DNA of 64,000 nucleotides from Bifidobacterium asteroides (lineage in GTDB: Bacteria; Actinomycetota; Actinomycetes; Actinomycetales; Bifidobacteriaceae): positions 1,674,001 through 1,738,000 of the forward strand of contig NZ_CP132384.1 of NCBI RefSeq assembly GCF_030758775.1, read 5' to 3'. Below the pieces are notes generated by a model. The model was not told where the DNA came from. It made no database searches and saw only the letters and a program-made list of their open reading frames with translations. Below are positions 37,016 through 46,278 of this stretch, one piece after another (the stretch's first letter is position 1; every line of letters starts with the position of its first letter). A program made the position numbers and the translations under genes.

Positions 37016-38571
37016 TTCCGCACGGCGTTCAGATATTCGTGATACCCGTCATTGTTGCGCAGGGCCGCGTCGATGTCCTGGTCGCCCTGAGCCTCCAACC
37101 AGGCGTACAGATCATCATAGAGGGCCGGATTCATCGCCAGAAAGGGCAGCAGCTGGCGATGCTTGGCCATGGCGAACTGCAGGGCGAAGTCACCGGTACG
37201 CTTGGCATCATCGGAGCTCATTCCGTCCACCACGATGGCCTCCTGGCCACGGTCATAGTCACCCTTGGAGACCCGCTCGAAGACCGATCCGGGCTCGAAG
37301 GCCGGCTGATACTGCTGGTCATCATCCGGCTGATCCGCTGGCTGAGGACGTCGGGCCTGATCCGATTCCTTCTTGGAAAGGCGGGCCAGCTCTACGGCTC
37401 CCAGCGGGGTGAATCCCTGGGCAGTGTCCGCTTCCCTCCCCCGGCCTTGCCGGGACTGACCATCTGCATAGCCCCTGCGGCCGGAAGCTGCACGATCATC
37501 GCGATGACGACGATCATCACGGGCATCGCGAGCATCCTGGTCGTAGCGATCCTGATCAGGGGCGGATTCAGCGGAACGGGAACGACGAGCATCAGCGAAA
37601 AGATCGCGGTCGACCGGCTGGCTGTCCTCCTGCCGAGTGCCGACCAGCGGCAGACTCTGCTCGGATTCGTGCTCCTGCCATGGCAGAGGCTGGCGGGCTT
37701 CGCCACCACGCCGATCACCTTCGCGGTCTTCGAATGCTCTGTCATCCGGCTGGTCGGCATAGGCCCTGCGAGGGTATGATCCCTGACCATCAGCCGGCCC
37801 CCTGTCAGTCTGGCCATGCTCAGCTGAATCAGAATCGTCAGAATACCGAACCTGCGGGCCTTGCGAATCTGTGGGCTCTGCTCTTCCGGAGAAAGGCGGC
37901 GACGGATTGCCCTCCGAACCCTGAGCGGCTGGGGCAGTCCTGGGACGATCCTGTGAAGCACCGCCGGCCTCTTGGGAAGAATCGGCTGTCTTGGCAGCGC
38001 CCAAGGCCATATCGTGAAGGGCAGTGACCCGGTTGCGGACCCCGTCGGCCTTGAAGATGCCAGTGGGCTCGCCGGCGCGCATGTCCAGAATGTCGTCGAC
38101 GGACATTTCAGCCGCATCAGGCTCCACCATGCCCCGGGGCTGTGTGGAGTATGAGAAGAGGTCGGGCACCCGGGGCGAGGGATCGGTCTTATCCTCTTCG
38201 GGATTGTTGATGCGCACGAAGTCGACAGGGACATCACCGAACTGAAAGCGAGCCGAGCTGCTGGACAGGGGGAAGGCGGCGTCCACGGGCAGCCTGACCA
38301 GCGATCCGTCGGACTGGATCAGATAGGAGCCGTTGGTGGAACCCATGTCGCGCAGGGTGGCCAGACCGTCCTGGTCGACGGCGAAAATGGCATGCCGCTT
38401 GGACATGGATTTAGTCTGATCGGGCACCTCCAGACGACGCCGACCGTCATCGGCCAGCGGACGCAGAGGCTTGCGGCCGATCTCGACGGTCTCGCCAGGC
38501 TTGAGCCGGGTCTCTTCCGCCCCATTGAACTTGACTATCCACACCTGCCCCGGTCGCCGATCGTCACTCAC
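37012..38571 (-). CDS. FHA-domain protein with LRV-like C-terminus
   Basis: 519 aa. The forkhead-associated domain spans about 5-115: EIGRKPL, SMSKRHAIF and MGSTNGSYL give the phosphothreonine-binding Arg, Ser, Arg-His and Asn-Gly. Residues 180-420 are low-complexity, rich in Asp, Arg, Gln and Ser. The C-terminal ~100 residues (LPFLAMNPALYDDLYAWLEAQGDQD) resemble a leucine-rich-repeat-variant helical module. It probably binds proteins phosphorylated by Ser/Thr kinases. First gene of a three-gene overlapping operon. Confidence 0.88.
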   Translation of the reverse strand: MSDDRRPGQVWIVKFNGAEETRLKPGETVEIGRKPLRPLADDGRRRLEVPDQTKSMSKRHAIFAVDQDGLATLRDMGSTNGSYLIQSDGSLVRLPVDAAFPLSSSSARFQFGDVPVDFVRINNPEEDKTDPSPRVPDLFSYSTQPRGMVEPDAAEMSVDDILDMRAGEPTGIFKADGVRNRVTALHDMALGAAKTADSSQEAGGASQDRPRTAPAAQGSEGNPSPPFSGRAEPTDSQGPQVRYSDDSDSAEHGQTDRGPADGQGSYPRRAYADQPDDRAFEDREGDRRGGEARQPLPWQEHESEQSLPLVGTRQEDSQPVDRDLFADARRSRSAESAPDQDRYDQDARDARDDRRHRDDRAASGRRGYADGQSRQGRGREADTAQGFTPLGAVELARLSKKESDQARRPQPADQPDDDQQYQPAFEPGSVFERVSKGDYDRGQEAIVVDGMSSDDAKRTGDFALQFAMAKHRQLLPFLAMNPALYDDLYAWLEAQGDQDIDAALRNNDGYHEYLNAVRK

Positions 38572-38870
38572 GTTTTCGACCTCCCAAATCTGCAGCCGCC
38601 TTCACTCGGTACTATCGCCTATTCTGTCATGAAACCCAGAGATAGGATTGATTGCGTGCCGAATTAACTGATAAAGGACACATGATAGGTTCGCAGGCAT
38701 AGCCCAGCACTTGGAGCCGTCAGGATCGGGAGCATCTGCAGACCTGATTGCGAAAACGGCACGTGGTTCATTGCCTGCCATGAATCAATTCAGACACTTT
38801 GGTCCACCCTCGCACAGATAGTCTCCGAACAAATACGCACACCCATCCCCCATGGCATGGCCGGATATGG
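38572..38870. other. Intergenic region upstream of the FHA operon
   Basis: About 300 bases without a convincing gene. It contains the FHA operon promoter (no clear hexamers seen) and ends at the rplL terminator hairpin. Frames crossing it are shadows. Confidence 0.4.
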
Positions 38871-38907
38871 GAAAGCCCCGGGCCGTCGGTGACGGCACAG
38901 GGCTTTC
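38871..38907 (-). terminator. Terminator-like hairpin after rplL
   Basis: Arms GAAAGCCC (38871-38878) and GGGCTTTC (38900-38907) enclose a second GCCGTC/GACGGC stem, about 30 nt after the rplL stop; there is no T-run. Confidence 0.55.
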
Positions 38908-38938
38908 CAGCATGCAAGGGCTCAGAAAGAGCCGATGA

Positions 38939-39319
38939 CTACTTGAGCTCGACGGTGGCGCCGGCCTCTTCCAGCTGAGCCTTGGCCTTGTCGGCGTCCT
39001 CCTTCTTGGCACCTTCCAGGACGGCCTTGGGGGCACCGTCAACCAGAGCCTTGGCGTCGGCCAGGCCCAGGTTGGTGATGGCCTTGACGGCCTTGATGAC
39101 CTGGATCTTCTTGTCGCCGATGGCGGAGAGGACGACGTCGAACTCGGTCTTCTCCTCCTCAGCCGGAGCAGCAGCACCGGGGGCGGCAGCGGCCACGGCC
39201 ACGGGGGCGGAGGCCTCGACGTCGAACTCGTCCTCGAACTTCTTGACGAAGTCGGACAGCTCGACCAGAGTCATTTCCTTGAACGCGTCGATGAGCTCGT
39301 CAGCGGAGAGCTTGGCCAT
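38939..39319 (-). CDS. rplL: 50S ribosomal protein L7/L12
   Basis: 126 aa. N-terminal dimerisation domain [20 protein letters not shown], Ala-rich hinge and C-terminal factor-binding domain ending [10 protein letters not shown]. It forms the flexible stalk that recruits elongation factors. Follows rplJ by about 100 nt. Confidence 0.98.
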   Translation of the reverse strand: MAKLSADELIDAFKEMTLVELSDFVKKFEDEFDVEASAPVAVAAAAPGAAAPAEEEKTEFDVVLSAIGDKKIQVIKAVKAITNLGLADAKALVDGAPKAVLEGAKKEDADKAKAQLEEAGATVELK

Positions 39320-39422
39320 AATGGCTTCCTTTCATTTGTGGCGACCGGCATTGACTGGTAGGCCGATCACCGAACATCTTTTTTTGTGTTTGCCGTATGA
39401 ATCCGGGCCAGTGGCCGTGGAC

Positions 39423-39944
39423 TCAGGCGGCCTTTTCCTGCTTCTCGCGCAGGGCGTCGAACGTGCGCACGGCCTTGGTAGGCACAGCGACGAACAGGTT
39501 GGCGGCCTTGGACATGGTGCCCTTGAGCGCGCCGGCCATCCGGGAGAGCAGAACATCGCGGGATTCCAGATCCGCGATCTTCTTCATGGCATCCGCGTCA
39601 ACAACAGCTCCATCAATGAAGCCGCCCTTGACGATCAGTGCCTGGTTGTCCTTGGCGAAATCACGCAGCGCCTTGGCGGCATTGACGTAATCACCCTTGA
39701 CAAAGGTGATGGCGCAGGGGCCGGCAAGCATCTCATCGAGACCCTCGATTCCAGCCTCTTTGGCTGCAATCCGGGCTAGCGTGTTCTTCGCCACGTTGTA
39801 GGAAGTATCGCGGCCTAGCTTGTTCCGCAGATCGGCGACCTGCGGAACACTGAGCCCGCGGTACTCGGTGAGGATGATGGCGTCGGCGTCACGGAACTTG
39901 TCCGTCAGCCTGGCGACAGCCTCTTCCTTTTCGGGCCTTTTCAT
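39423..39944 (-). CDS. rplJ: 50S ribosomal protein L10
   Basis: 173 aa from the ATG at 39944 with AAGGAACGCC upstream. MKRPEKEEAVARLTDKF, ADAIILTEYRGLSVPQV and the C-terminal helix that holds L7/L12 dimers are conserved. Expressed from a long leader with an attenuator. Confidence 0.98.
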   Translation of the reverse strand: MKRPEKEEAVARLTDKFRDADAIILTEYRGLSVPQVADLRNKLGRDTSYNVAKNTLARIAAKEAGIEGLDEMLAGPCAITFVKGDYVNAAKALRDFAKDNQALIVKGGFIDGAVVDADAMKKIADLESRDVLLSRMAGALKGTMSKAANLFVAVPTKAVRTFDALREKQEKAA

Positions 39945-39999
39945 GGCGTTCCTTCCTAGACAGACCTCTGGAGGGAGCCGGACGACCGAGCATGGCAGG

Positions 40000-40029
40000 C
40001 AAAAAGAAAGCCCTGCCGACAGGCAGAGC
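40000..40029 (-). terminator. Attenuator hairpin in the rplJ leader
   Basis: Stem 40010-40017 with 40022-40029 (8 pairs, one G-T), tetraloop, then TTTCTTTTT on the minus strand. It lies between the promoter and rplJ, about 55 nt before the start, so it should attenuate rplJL transcription, plausibly through L10-L7/L12 binding the leader as known in other bacteria. Confidence 0.65.
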
Positions 40030-40139
40030 GAAAAAACAGGTCGCAAGGACCGATTTGAAACTCAACCTGTGCTGGCTCGATCAACCGAACTTAGGAGACC
40101 CAAGGGTCCCGACCAACGGTCTTTGGTATGCAAGGGGCA

Positions 40140-40168
40140 ATACTACACAGGTCGGGTGCAGCCGTCAA
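40140..40168 (-). promoter_or_regulatory. Promoter of rplJL
   Basis: -35 TTGACG (40163-40168), 17-nt spacer, -10 TAGTAT (40140-40145). It gives a ~190-nt leader. Confidence 0.7.
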
Positions 40169-40245
40169 GTTCACAGGCACGGCAAGTTCGAAGCCAGCCA
40201 GCTTCGGGGACTGCAGAACTGCAGCAGATTCACGGCATCTAGGCC

Positions 40246-40266
40246 CTGACGGGCGCAACCCGTCAG
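40246..40266 (-). terminator. Hairpin downstream of mtnN
   Basis: CTGACGGG/CCCGTCAG 8-bp stem with a 5-nt loop, about 50 nt after the mtnN stop. No T-run. Confidence 0.45.
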
Positions 40267-40313
40267 ATCGCAGGCCCATAGGCGCCAAGCTGCACGGCTG
40301 TGCTGACCTGCGC

Positions 40314-41048
40314 TCAGAGCTCGCACACGATGCCCAGCACCAACCTGGCGGCCGTGTCGGCATATTCGGAGATGTCGAACTCCCGGAAGACCTCGTAGTC
40401 GGTGTCGGCGTTGTCGCTCAGAGCACGGATGACCAGGGCTGGCACCTTGTTGCGGGCCGCCACATGGCAGACAGCCGCGCCCTCCATCTCGACCGCGTCG
40501 GCCCCGGTCTGCTCCTTGACTTCGGCGATCTTCTCCGGGCTGTCCACGAAGTAGTCACCTGTTGCAATGGTGCCGACGATGTGCTTGATCCCCATGGAGT
40601 CCAGAGTCCGGCTTGCCAGATCCAGCAGGCGAGGGTCCGAGTGGAACTCCTCGGTGCCGGGGGCCGACTGGGCTACCAATCGCATGTCGGTATCCAGATA
40701 ACGCAGAGTGCCGCCAAGAACCACGTCGTTGATGTGCAGGTCCTTGTTCAGATTGCCCGCAATGCCGGAGAAGATAACGGCCCTGGGGCGGAAAGCATCG
40801 ATCAAATACTGTGTGGTGGCGGCGATGTTGACAGTACCCATGCCACCCACGGTGGCAGCCAGACGAACCGGGCCGTGCGCCCCATTCAGGGCGCCGCATA
40901 TGACCTTCAGGCCAGCTTCACCGGCCCGGGGATCCTGATCCGCCTGCTGCAGACCTCGGCCGATCAGGGCCACCTCCTCATCCATGGCCCCGATGACGGC
41001 AACCGGCCGCCGATCCTCACCCTTCGGGGAAGCATCCGCTTCGCTCAT
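40314..41048 (-). CDS. mtnN: 5'-methylthioadenosine/S-adenosylhomocysteine nucleosidase
   Basis: 244 aa from the ATG at 41048 (AAGGAG 7 nt upstream). AVIGAMDEEVALIG with the general-acid Glu, GIAGNLNKDL, the substrate-binding VEMEGAAVCHVA and the catalytic Asp in RALSDNAD are intact. It cleaves adenine from MTA and SAH, which feeds methionine recycling and methylation product removal. Confidence 0.95.
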   Translation of the reverse strand: MSEADASPKGEDRRPVAVIGAMDEEVALIGRGLQQADQDPRAGEAGLKVICGALNGAHGPVRLAATVGGMGTVNIAATTQYLIDAFRPRAVIFSGIAGNLNKDLHINDVVLGGTLRYLDTDMRLVAQSAPGTEEFHSDPRLLDLASRTLDSMGIKHIVGTIATGDYFVDSPEKIAEVKEQTGADAVEMEGAAVCHVAARNKVPALVIRALSDNADTDYEVFREFDISEYADTAARLVLGIVCEL

Positions 41049-41112
41049 ACCTGACTCCTTATCCAAGATTCCACTGGCAACTGCAGCCCGACCAGACTAC
41101 TGCAGGCGCAAG

Positions 41113-42333
41113 TCAACGAGTTGCGCTTCGACGACGATCCACTGCTCCTGCCAGCTCCTCCAGCCGGTCCTGGGTATCAGGCCAGGAGATGCAACGGTCG
41201 GTGATCGAACACCCGTAGACCAGCTGGTCCAATGGGGCCGGCTTCTGATTGCCTCCACGTATGAAACTCTCCATCATCAGGCCAGTGACGCCTTCCTCAC
41301 CGTCACCTATCCGCTGGGCCAGCTCATGGACAACCTGGATCTGGCGCCGCTCGTCTTTGCCGGAATTGCCATGGGAAGCATCGATGAGCAGTCCGTGGGC
41401 AGCCGCGCTGTCCTTAGGCATGCGCTGGCGCAGCACGGCAAGGGCTGCACGCACCGAATCCTGATCATAGTTGGGGCCGGACTTGGAGCCGCGAAGAACC
41501 AGATGGCAGTCGGGGTTGCCCATGGTCGCCACAGCCGCAGCCTGACCCTCATGGTCTATTCCGAAGAAGGTATGGCGCTGAGAGGCTGCATAGCAGGAAT
41601 CAATGGACACATCCACGCTGCCATCCGTGGCGTTCTTGAAGCCGATGGGCATGGACATGCCGCTGGCCAGCTGCCGATGGACCTGGCTCTCCGTGTTCCG
41701 GGCACCAATGGCCCCCCAACTGACCGCGTCAGAAATGTACTGGGGCGATGTAGGCTCAAGAAATTCCGTGGCCGCCGGAAGCCCGGTCTCCAGCACACCC
41801 AGCAAAATGCGCCGTGCCAGAACCAGGCCCTTCTGGATGTTATAGCTGCCATCCAGGTCGGGGTCGTTGATCAGGCCCTTCCAACCGACCGTGGTCCGAG
41901 GCTTCTCAAAGTAGACCCGCATGACGATCAGCAGCCGATCCTTCAACCGCTCATTGACGGCCGACAGACGACGGGCATAGTCCAGCGCAGCATCGGGGTC
42001 GTGGATGGAGCAGGGGCCCACAATGACCAGCAGCCGGTCGTCCCGCCCATGCAGGCAGTCCACGATTTCCTGCCGGGAGCGGATGACCAGATCCTTGGCC
42101 GATCCGTCCAAGGGATATCGAGTCAGCATCTGCGCGGGCGAAGGCAGGCGGTCAAGCTCAAAGACCCTCCTGTTGACGATCCGGCCTATGCCTACCTCGT
42201 CCTCCCACCTGGGCACGTTCCCGGTCTGCAGGGGGTTGACGCCTGCCGCCAGCGCCTTGTGCACCAGTTCAACCTCGTAGGCCTTGCTGGGTCGGGGCAG
42301 AGGCTCCTGTGGCTCATCCTTCATCCGGCTCAT
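41113..42333 (-). CDS. 3-deoxy-7-phosphoheptulonate (DAHP) synthase, copy 2
   Basis: 406 aa of the AroF/G/H type I family from the ATG at 42333 (AAAGGAG upstream). VIVGPCSIHDPDAALDYARRL, RVYFEKPRTTVGWKGLINDP, WGAIGARNTESQVHR and LIDASHGNSGKD are all conserved. It condenses PEP with erythrose 4-phosphate, the first shikimate-pathway step. Its start overlaps the end of the upstream copy by 20 bases. The two copies probably differ in feedback inhibition. Confidence 0.94.
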   Translation of the reverse strand: MSRMKDEPQEPLPRPSKAYEVELVHKALAAGVNPLQTGNVPRWEDEVGIGRIVNRRVFELDRLPSPAQMLTRYPLDGSAKDLVIRSRQEIVDCLHGRDDRLLVIVGPCSIHDPDAALDYARRLSAVNERLKDRLLIVMRVYFEKPRTTVGWKGLINDPDLDGSYNIQKGLVLARRILLGVLETGLPAATEFLEPTSPQYISDAVSWGAIGARNTESQVHRQLASGMSMPIGFKNATDGSVDVSIDSCYAASQRHTFFGIDHEGQAAAVATMGNPDCHLVLRGSKSGPNYDQDSVRAALAVLRQRMPKDSAAAHGLLIDASHGNSGKDERRQIQVVHELAQRIGDGEEGVTGLMMESFIRGGNQKPAPLDQLVYGCSITDRCISWPDTQDRLEELAGAVDRRRSATR

Positions 42334-43474
42334 GCCTTCTCCTTTCCCGACGAGCCTGCACGGCATCGGCCAGGATCTGCAGCAGTTCCTCGGTCCTGTC
42401 CCAGGAAATGCAGGCGTCGGTGACGGACTGGCCGAAGACCAAGTGATCCAGCGGGGCCGGAGCCTGGTGACCGCCCTCAAGGAAGCTCTCCATCATGATG
42501 CCTGACAGGCCCTGCTCACCCTTGGCGATACGTTCTGCCAGCTCTTCGACCACCTGGGCCTCACGCACTGGATCCTTGCCACAGTTGCCATGGGCTGCGT
42601 CGACGATCAGCCCCCGGCAGGCACCAGGGCCCAGCGGGGCCTGATGCATGGCCTCCAGGGCGGACCGGACGGACTCCGAATCGTAGTTGGGGCCATGACT
42701 GGAACCGCGCAGAATCAAGTGACAATCTGGATTGCCCCTGGTCTCGGCAGCGATGACATGACCGTCTAGGTTGATGGACAGGAAGTGATGCTCGGATGCT
42801 GCGGCCAGGCAGGAATCAACCGCTGCCTTTACACTGCCCTCGGTCGAATTCTTGAAACCCATGGGCATGGACATGCCGCTGGCCAGTTCCCTGTGGACCT
42901 GGCTCTCCGTGTTTCGAGCCCCGATGGCCCCCCAGCTGACCGCGTCAGAGAGATACTGCGGAGTGATGGGATCCAACCATTCCGTGGCCGCCGGAATCCC
43001 TTGTCCCAGAACCTGCCAGAGCACCTGACGGGCCAGGCGAATCCCCTTGCGAATATTGAATGTTCCATCCAGATCGGGGTCGTTGATCAGCCCCTTCCAG
43101 CCCACTGTGGTCCGGGGTTTCTCAAAGTAGACCCGCATGACGATCAGCAGCCGATCCTTCAACCGCTCATTGACGGCCGACAGACGACGGGCGTACTCCA
43201 GAGCAGCCTCCGGGTCGTGGACTGAGCAGGGGCCGGTGATGACCAGCAGCCGATCGTCCCGGCCATGCAGAACATCCCGAATGGCCTGACGGGAGTCCCG
43301 CACCAACTCCATACGCTCCGAATCCAAGGGCCGCGAGCGCAGAAAGACCCTGGGGGCCGGGATGGGATCCAACTGACGGATGTTGACGTCCACTGTTTCG
43401 GGAAAGACGGCCGTATCGGCAAAATACTGCCGTTCCTCTTCCGGGATGATATCCGGTTCCTTGACGAATGCCAC
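42314..43474 (-). CDS. 3-deoxy-7-phosphoheptulonate (DAHP) synthase, copy 1
   Basis: 386 aa from GTG at 43474 (GAGAGGAG upstream; the frame is open further but unconserved). Same family motifs: VITGPCSVHDPEAALEYARRL, RVYFEKPRTTVGWKGLINDP, WGAIGARNTESQVHRELASG and VDAAHGNCGKD. A 74-bp segment (43119-43192) is identical to 41903-41976 in copy 2, while flanking DNA has diverged, which suggests recent gene conversion. Confidence 0.94.
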   Translation of the reverse strand: MAFVKEPDIIPEEERQYFADTAVFPETVDVNIRQLDPIPAPRVFLRSRPLDSERMELVRDSRQAIRDVLHGRDDRLLVITGPCSVHDPEAALEYARRLSAVNERLKDRLLIVMRVYFEKPRTTVGWKGLINDPDLDGTFNIRKGIRLARQVLWQVLGQGIPAATEWLDPITPQYLSDAVSWGAIGARNTESQVHRELASGMSMPMGFKNSTEGSVKAAVDSCLAAASEHHFLSINLDGHVIAAETRGNPDCHLILRGSSHGPNYDSESVRSALEAMHQAPLGPGACRGLIVDAAHGNCGKDPVREAQVVEELAERIAKGEQGLSGIMMESFLEGGHQAPAPLDHLVFGQSVTDACISWDRTEELLQILADAVQARRERRRHEPDEG

Positions 43475-43619
43475 GGTCGCTCTCCTCTCTGTCGTACTCC
43501 GACGATCCTGCCCGAATTTCTTATGACCGCCCGCATCCGGACCAATGCGGACGGTCCGTTCCCGCGATCCATACAGACCACGGGAACGAACAGCTGAATG
43601 GATAAATTGGTGACGTTGC

Positions 43620-44984
43620 TCAGGCCAGGGCGCCCATGGGATCCCAGGCGGGCAGCATGATGGCCTCTTGGTCAAAGGCCCGGCGATACTCCTCGGACAG
43701 CATGGACTTGGGCACGGCCACCTCATAGACATACTGGCTGAACCAGTCGTCGCTCATGGTGAAGTAGCCCTTGTTGGCGATGTCCCCGCCCCAGGAGTTC
43801 TCCACCCGCCAGCGGTTGGTGGTCCGGCCGTCATCGGCCACATCCACACCCACGAATGCCATGGCGTGGTTCTGGGCCGAGTCGCCGAAGCGCACCCGCT
43901 GCTCCTTGTCCATGTCGAAGTCCACACCGTAGACCCGGCCGTACTCGAACAGGTCAGTGGCCCACTGGCCGGCCTTGCGGTCCATCATGGGGTGGCAGTC
44001 GGCGCCGAACCAGACCGGCAGGCCCTGCTCGCTCATCAGACGACGGGCGCAGTCCTTCATGACCTCCACCGGAACGTTCAGATACTCGGTGGGATCGCCG
44101 CCAGCCACGTTGCCCAGATGCTCGATGCCGATCTTACGGCCCTTGGGGTGCTCGGGACGCGGATCGTCGACCAGGCAGACATAGTCTTCAAGTCCGGCAT
44201 TCACGTAGCGCTTCCAGAACTCCTGCGGGGTGATCCGCCCATCCCTGTGGAAGACGCCGTCCTTGTCGGTCCACTCCCAGTCGAAGCTGGTGGGCGGGGT
44301 GCCCAGATGAATGGTCAGGATACGGTGGCCGGCCTCCAGGGTCCGATCAATGATCCCGTCGATCCCCTCCGGGTTGGCCACCATGTGAGCCGTGGCCTGA
44401 TGAAGCAGGCGACGGAGCTGGTCGTTCATCTGGCTGGTGTTCTGGGAGGAAGCGGTCTCGGGATAGAACTGCTTGGGCACTGCACCGTACTTCTTATAGA
44501 TGTTCATGGCCATGATCCACTGGCCGCCATCGCCCATGACATCGCCCATCAAGAAGCGCATGAGCTGGGAGTCGACGGGCTCGCCGGCACGCACCAGAGC
44601 GGCCACGTCGCGCAGGAAGTAGTTGACGCGCTCAAGCTTGTCATAGTACATGGCGTAGTTCTGGGACAGCTCGAAATCGCCCATAGGGTTGGCAGTGCTT
44701 TTACCATCGATGTTCAGAGCCTTGCGGGCCACAAATCGGGCTACATTCAACGAGCTGAAAAGCCAGCAACGTCCGGAATGCGCCTGCGAGGTGACCGTGC
44801 CATTATCGATGCTGACCGAAAATCGGTGCTGGAGCAGGCGGGAGCGGTTATAGTTGTGGGCCACTTCGTCAATGCCTACCTGAGTGACGGCGTTCATGGC
44901 GACGTGGTTGGCCTCGCGCTCATCAAAGGCGGTGCGCAGGCCCTCCAGACGGGTCTGATCCAGTGGTGTCAGTACTGATGTCAT
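43620..44984 (-). CDS. pepC: Aminopeptidase C (bleomycin hydrolase family, C1B)
   Basis: 454 aa. Papain-like triad: Cys in SGRCWLFSSLN, His in QNHAMAFVG and Asn in ENSWG. The C-terminal arm that plugs the active site of the hexamer ends MLPAWDPMGALA. Cytosolic removal of N-terminal residues from peptides taken up or released in turnover. Confidence 0.96.
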   Translation of the reverse strand: MTSVLTPLDQTRLEGLRTAFDEREANHVAMNAVTQVGIDEVAHNYNRSRLLQHRFSVSIDNGTVTSQAHSGRCWLFSSLNVARFVARKALNIDGKSTANPMGDFELSQNYAMYYDKLERVNYFLRDVAALVRAGEPVDSQLMRFLMGDVMGDGGQWIMAMNIYKKYGAVPKQFYPETASSQNTSQMNDQLRRLLHQATAHMVANPEGIDGIIDRTLEAGHRILTIHLGTPPTSFDWEWTDKDGVFHRDGRITPQEFWKRYVNAGLEDYVCLVDDPRPEHPKGRKIGIEHLGNVAGGDPTEYLNVPVEVMKDCARRLMSEQGLPVWFGADCHPMMDRKAGQWATDLFEYGRVYGVDFDMDKEQRVRFGDSAQNHAMAFVGVDVADDGRTTNRWRVENSWGGDIANKGYFTMSDDWFSQYVYEVAVPKSMLSEEYRRAFDQEAIMLPAWDPMGALA

Positions 44985-45099
44985 ACGGTCTATCCTTGTT
45001 TCCTTTCATACGGATGTATCTGCATCCCTGCATCCAGCATAGCGGGAATCGGTCCTCAAAGGTTCGCCTGGCGGAGGATGTGGACAACTGTACCTTTTG

Positions 45100-46080
45100 T
45101 CAAGCCAGGGAGAAGCGCTGGGCCGCATTGACCACGGCCAGAACCAACAGGACGGCCAATCCAAGGGAGATCCAGCCCTTATAGGTGCCGGAGCGTGAAC
45201 GATTGGCGCGCAGACGGTCTGCCAGCCGGCCCCGAATCAGCCAGAGGACTACCAGTCCCCCAACCAGCCCCAGAAGGGTCATGCCCTGGTTGATCATCAT
45301 GCCGGTGCGGGCCGGCACCGTCTGGGTCAGCCACATCATGGCGTCAGCCAGGACCAGGTTGTTGAAAATGTGCAGGGCCATGGACCAGAGGATGGAGTAC
45401 TCCATGGCGATGACACCCAAGACCAGACCCAGCAGGAAGGTGAACAGACTCTGGGTGATGTCTCCGTGCAGGCAGGCGAAGATAAGGGAGGAGGTGACGA
45501 TGGCGAAGGTCCGTCCGTAGGGCTTCAGTCGGCCCATGACCACGCCGCGCAGCAGGAACTCCTCGACGATGGGGACCAGGATGGCCGTGTCCAGGGGCGA
45601 CAGGAACCCATGCTGGCCCGCCGCGATCTGGGAGGTGGTGGAGTGATAGACCAGCCCCAGGGCCTGGGATCCCTGGTTGACCACCCAGGTGAAGCCGGTC
45701 TCGATGCTGCTGGCCAGCATGATCAGCAGGATGGCTCCGATCAGCACGGCCGGACCGGGATTGGTCTGAGCCTTGTACTGCACAGGGTTGGAGCCACGCC
45801 CGAGCAGATCCTGGCTGCGGGTGCCGAAGAGAAAGACCAGCATGACCAGATCGCCCAGCAGATCGCCCAGCCCCGGCTGACGGGCAATGCCCAGGGCTGC
45901 GGCCACCGAGGGCAGATTCAGAACCCCCGCGATCAGGTTGGCCACCACCAGGTACACCAGGGCATAGAGGGATTGCAGGTCCACCCCACGGCGCACCTGG
46001 GCACTCCATGGGCGCGAAACAGCCGACCCGGATGACCCCGTGGCGGACACATGTGATGATGAGTGCTGTGATTGCTGCAT
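45100..46080 (-). CDS. CPBP-family intramembrane metalloprotease
   Basis: 326 aa with about 8 membrane helices. CAAX-protease/bacteriocin-processing motifs: VPIVEEFLLRGVVMG (Glu-Glu...Arg), FACLHGDITQ and ALHIFNN (His/Asn). The N-terminal 30 residues are Ser-rich and polar. Substrate unknown; no bacteriocin gene is adjacent. Confidence 0.88.
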   Translation of the reverse strand: MQQSQHSSSHVSATGSSGSAVSRPWSAQVRRGVDLQSLYALVYLVVANLIAGVLNLPSVAAALGIARQPGLGDLLGDLVMLVFLFGTRSQDLLGRGSNPVQYKAQTNPGPAVLIGAILLIMLASSIETGFTWVVNQGSQALGLVYHSTTSQIAAGQHGFLSPLDTAILVPIVEEFLLRGVVMGRLKPYGRTFAIVTSSLIFACLHGDITQSLFTFLLGLVLGVIAMEYSILWSMALHIFNNLVLADAMMWLTQTVPARTGMMINQGMTLLGLVGGLVVLWLIRGRLADRLRANRSRSGTYKGWISLGLAVLLVLAVVNAAQRFSLA

Positions 46081-46220
46081 GACGCTCTCCCAACCCTACG
46101 ACCCTTGGCCTGCACCTCTTCACCATCGACTCTAGGCCTCAGCAGGGGTTCGGCCCGAGATTGACAGGCACGCCGGTTTCGGCACGCAGCCAACCAACTT
46201 CCAAGCGAGGCTGAACGACA

Positions 46221-46255
46221 GGGCCGGATCGCAGACCATGCCTGCGATCCGGCCC
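46221..46255 (-). terminator. 14-bp hairpin after the coiled-coil gene
   Basis: Perfect 14-bp stem (46221-46234 with 46242-46255), 7-nt loop, about 24 nt after the stop at 46279. T-run absent. Confidence 0.55.
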
Positions 46256-46278
46256 CAACGGACAATGTCCTTTGCTGA

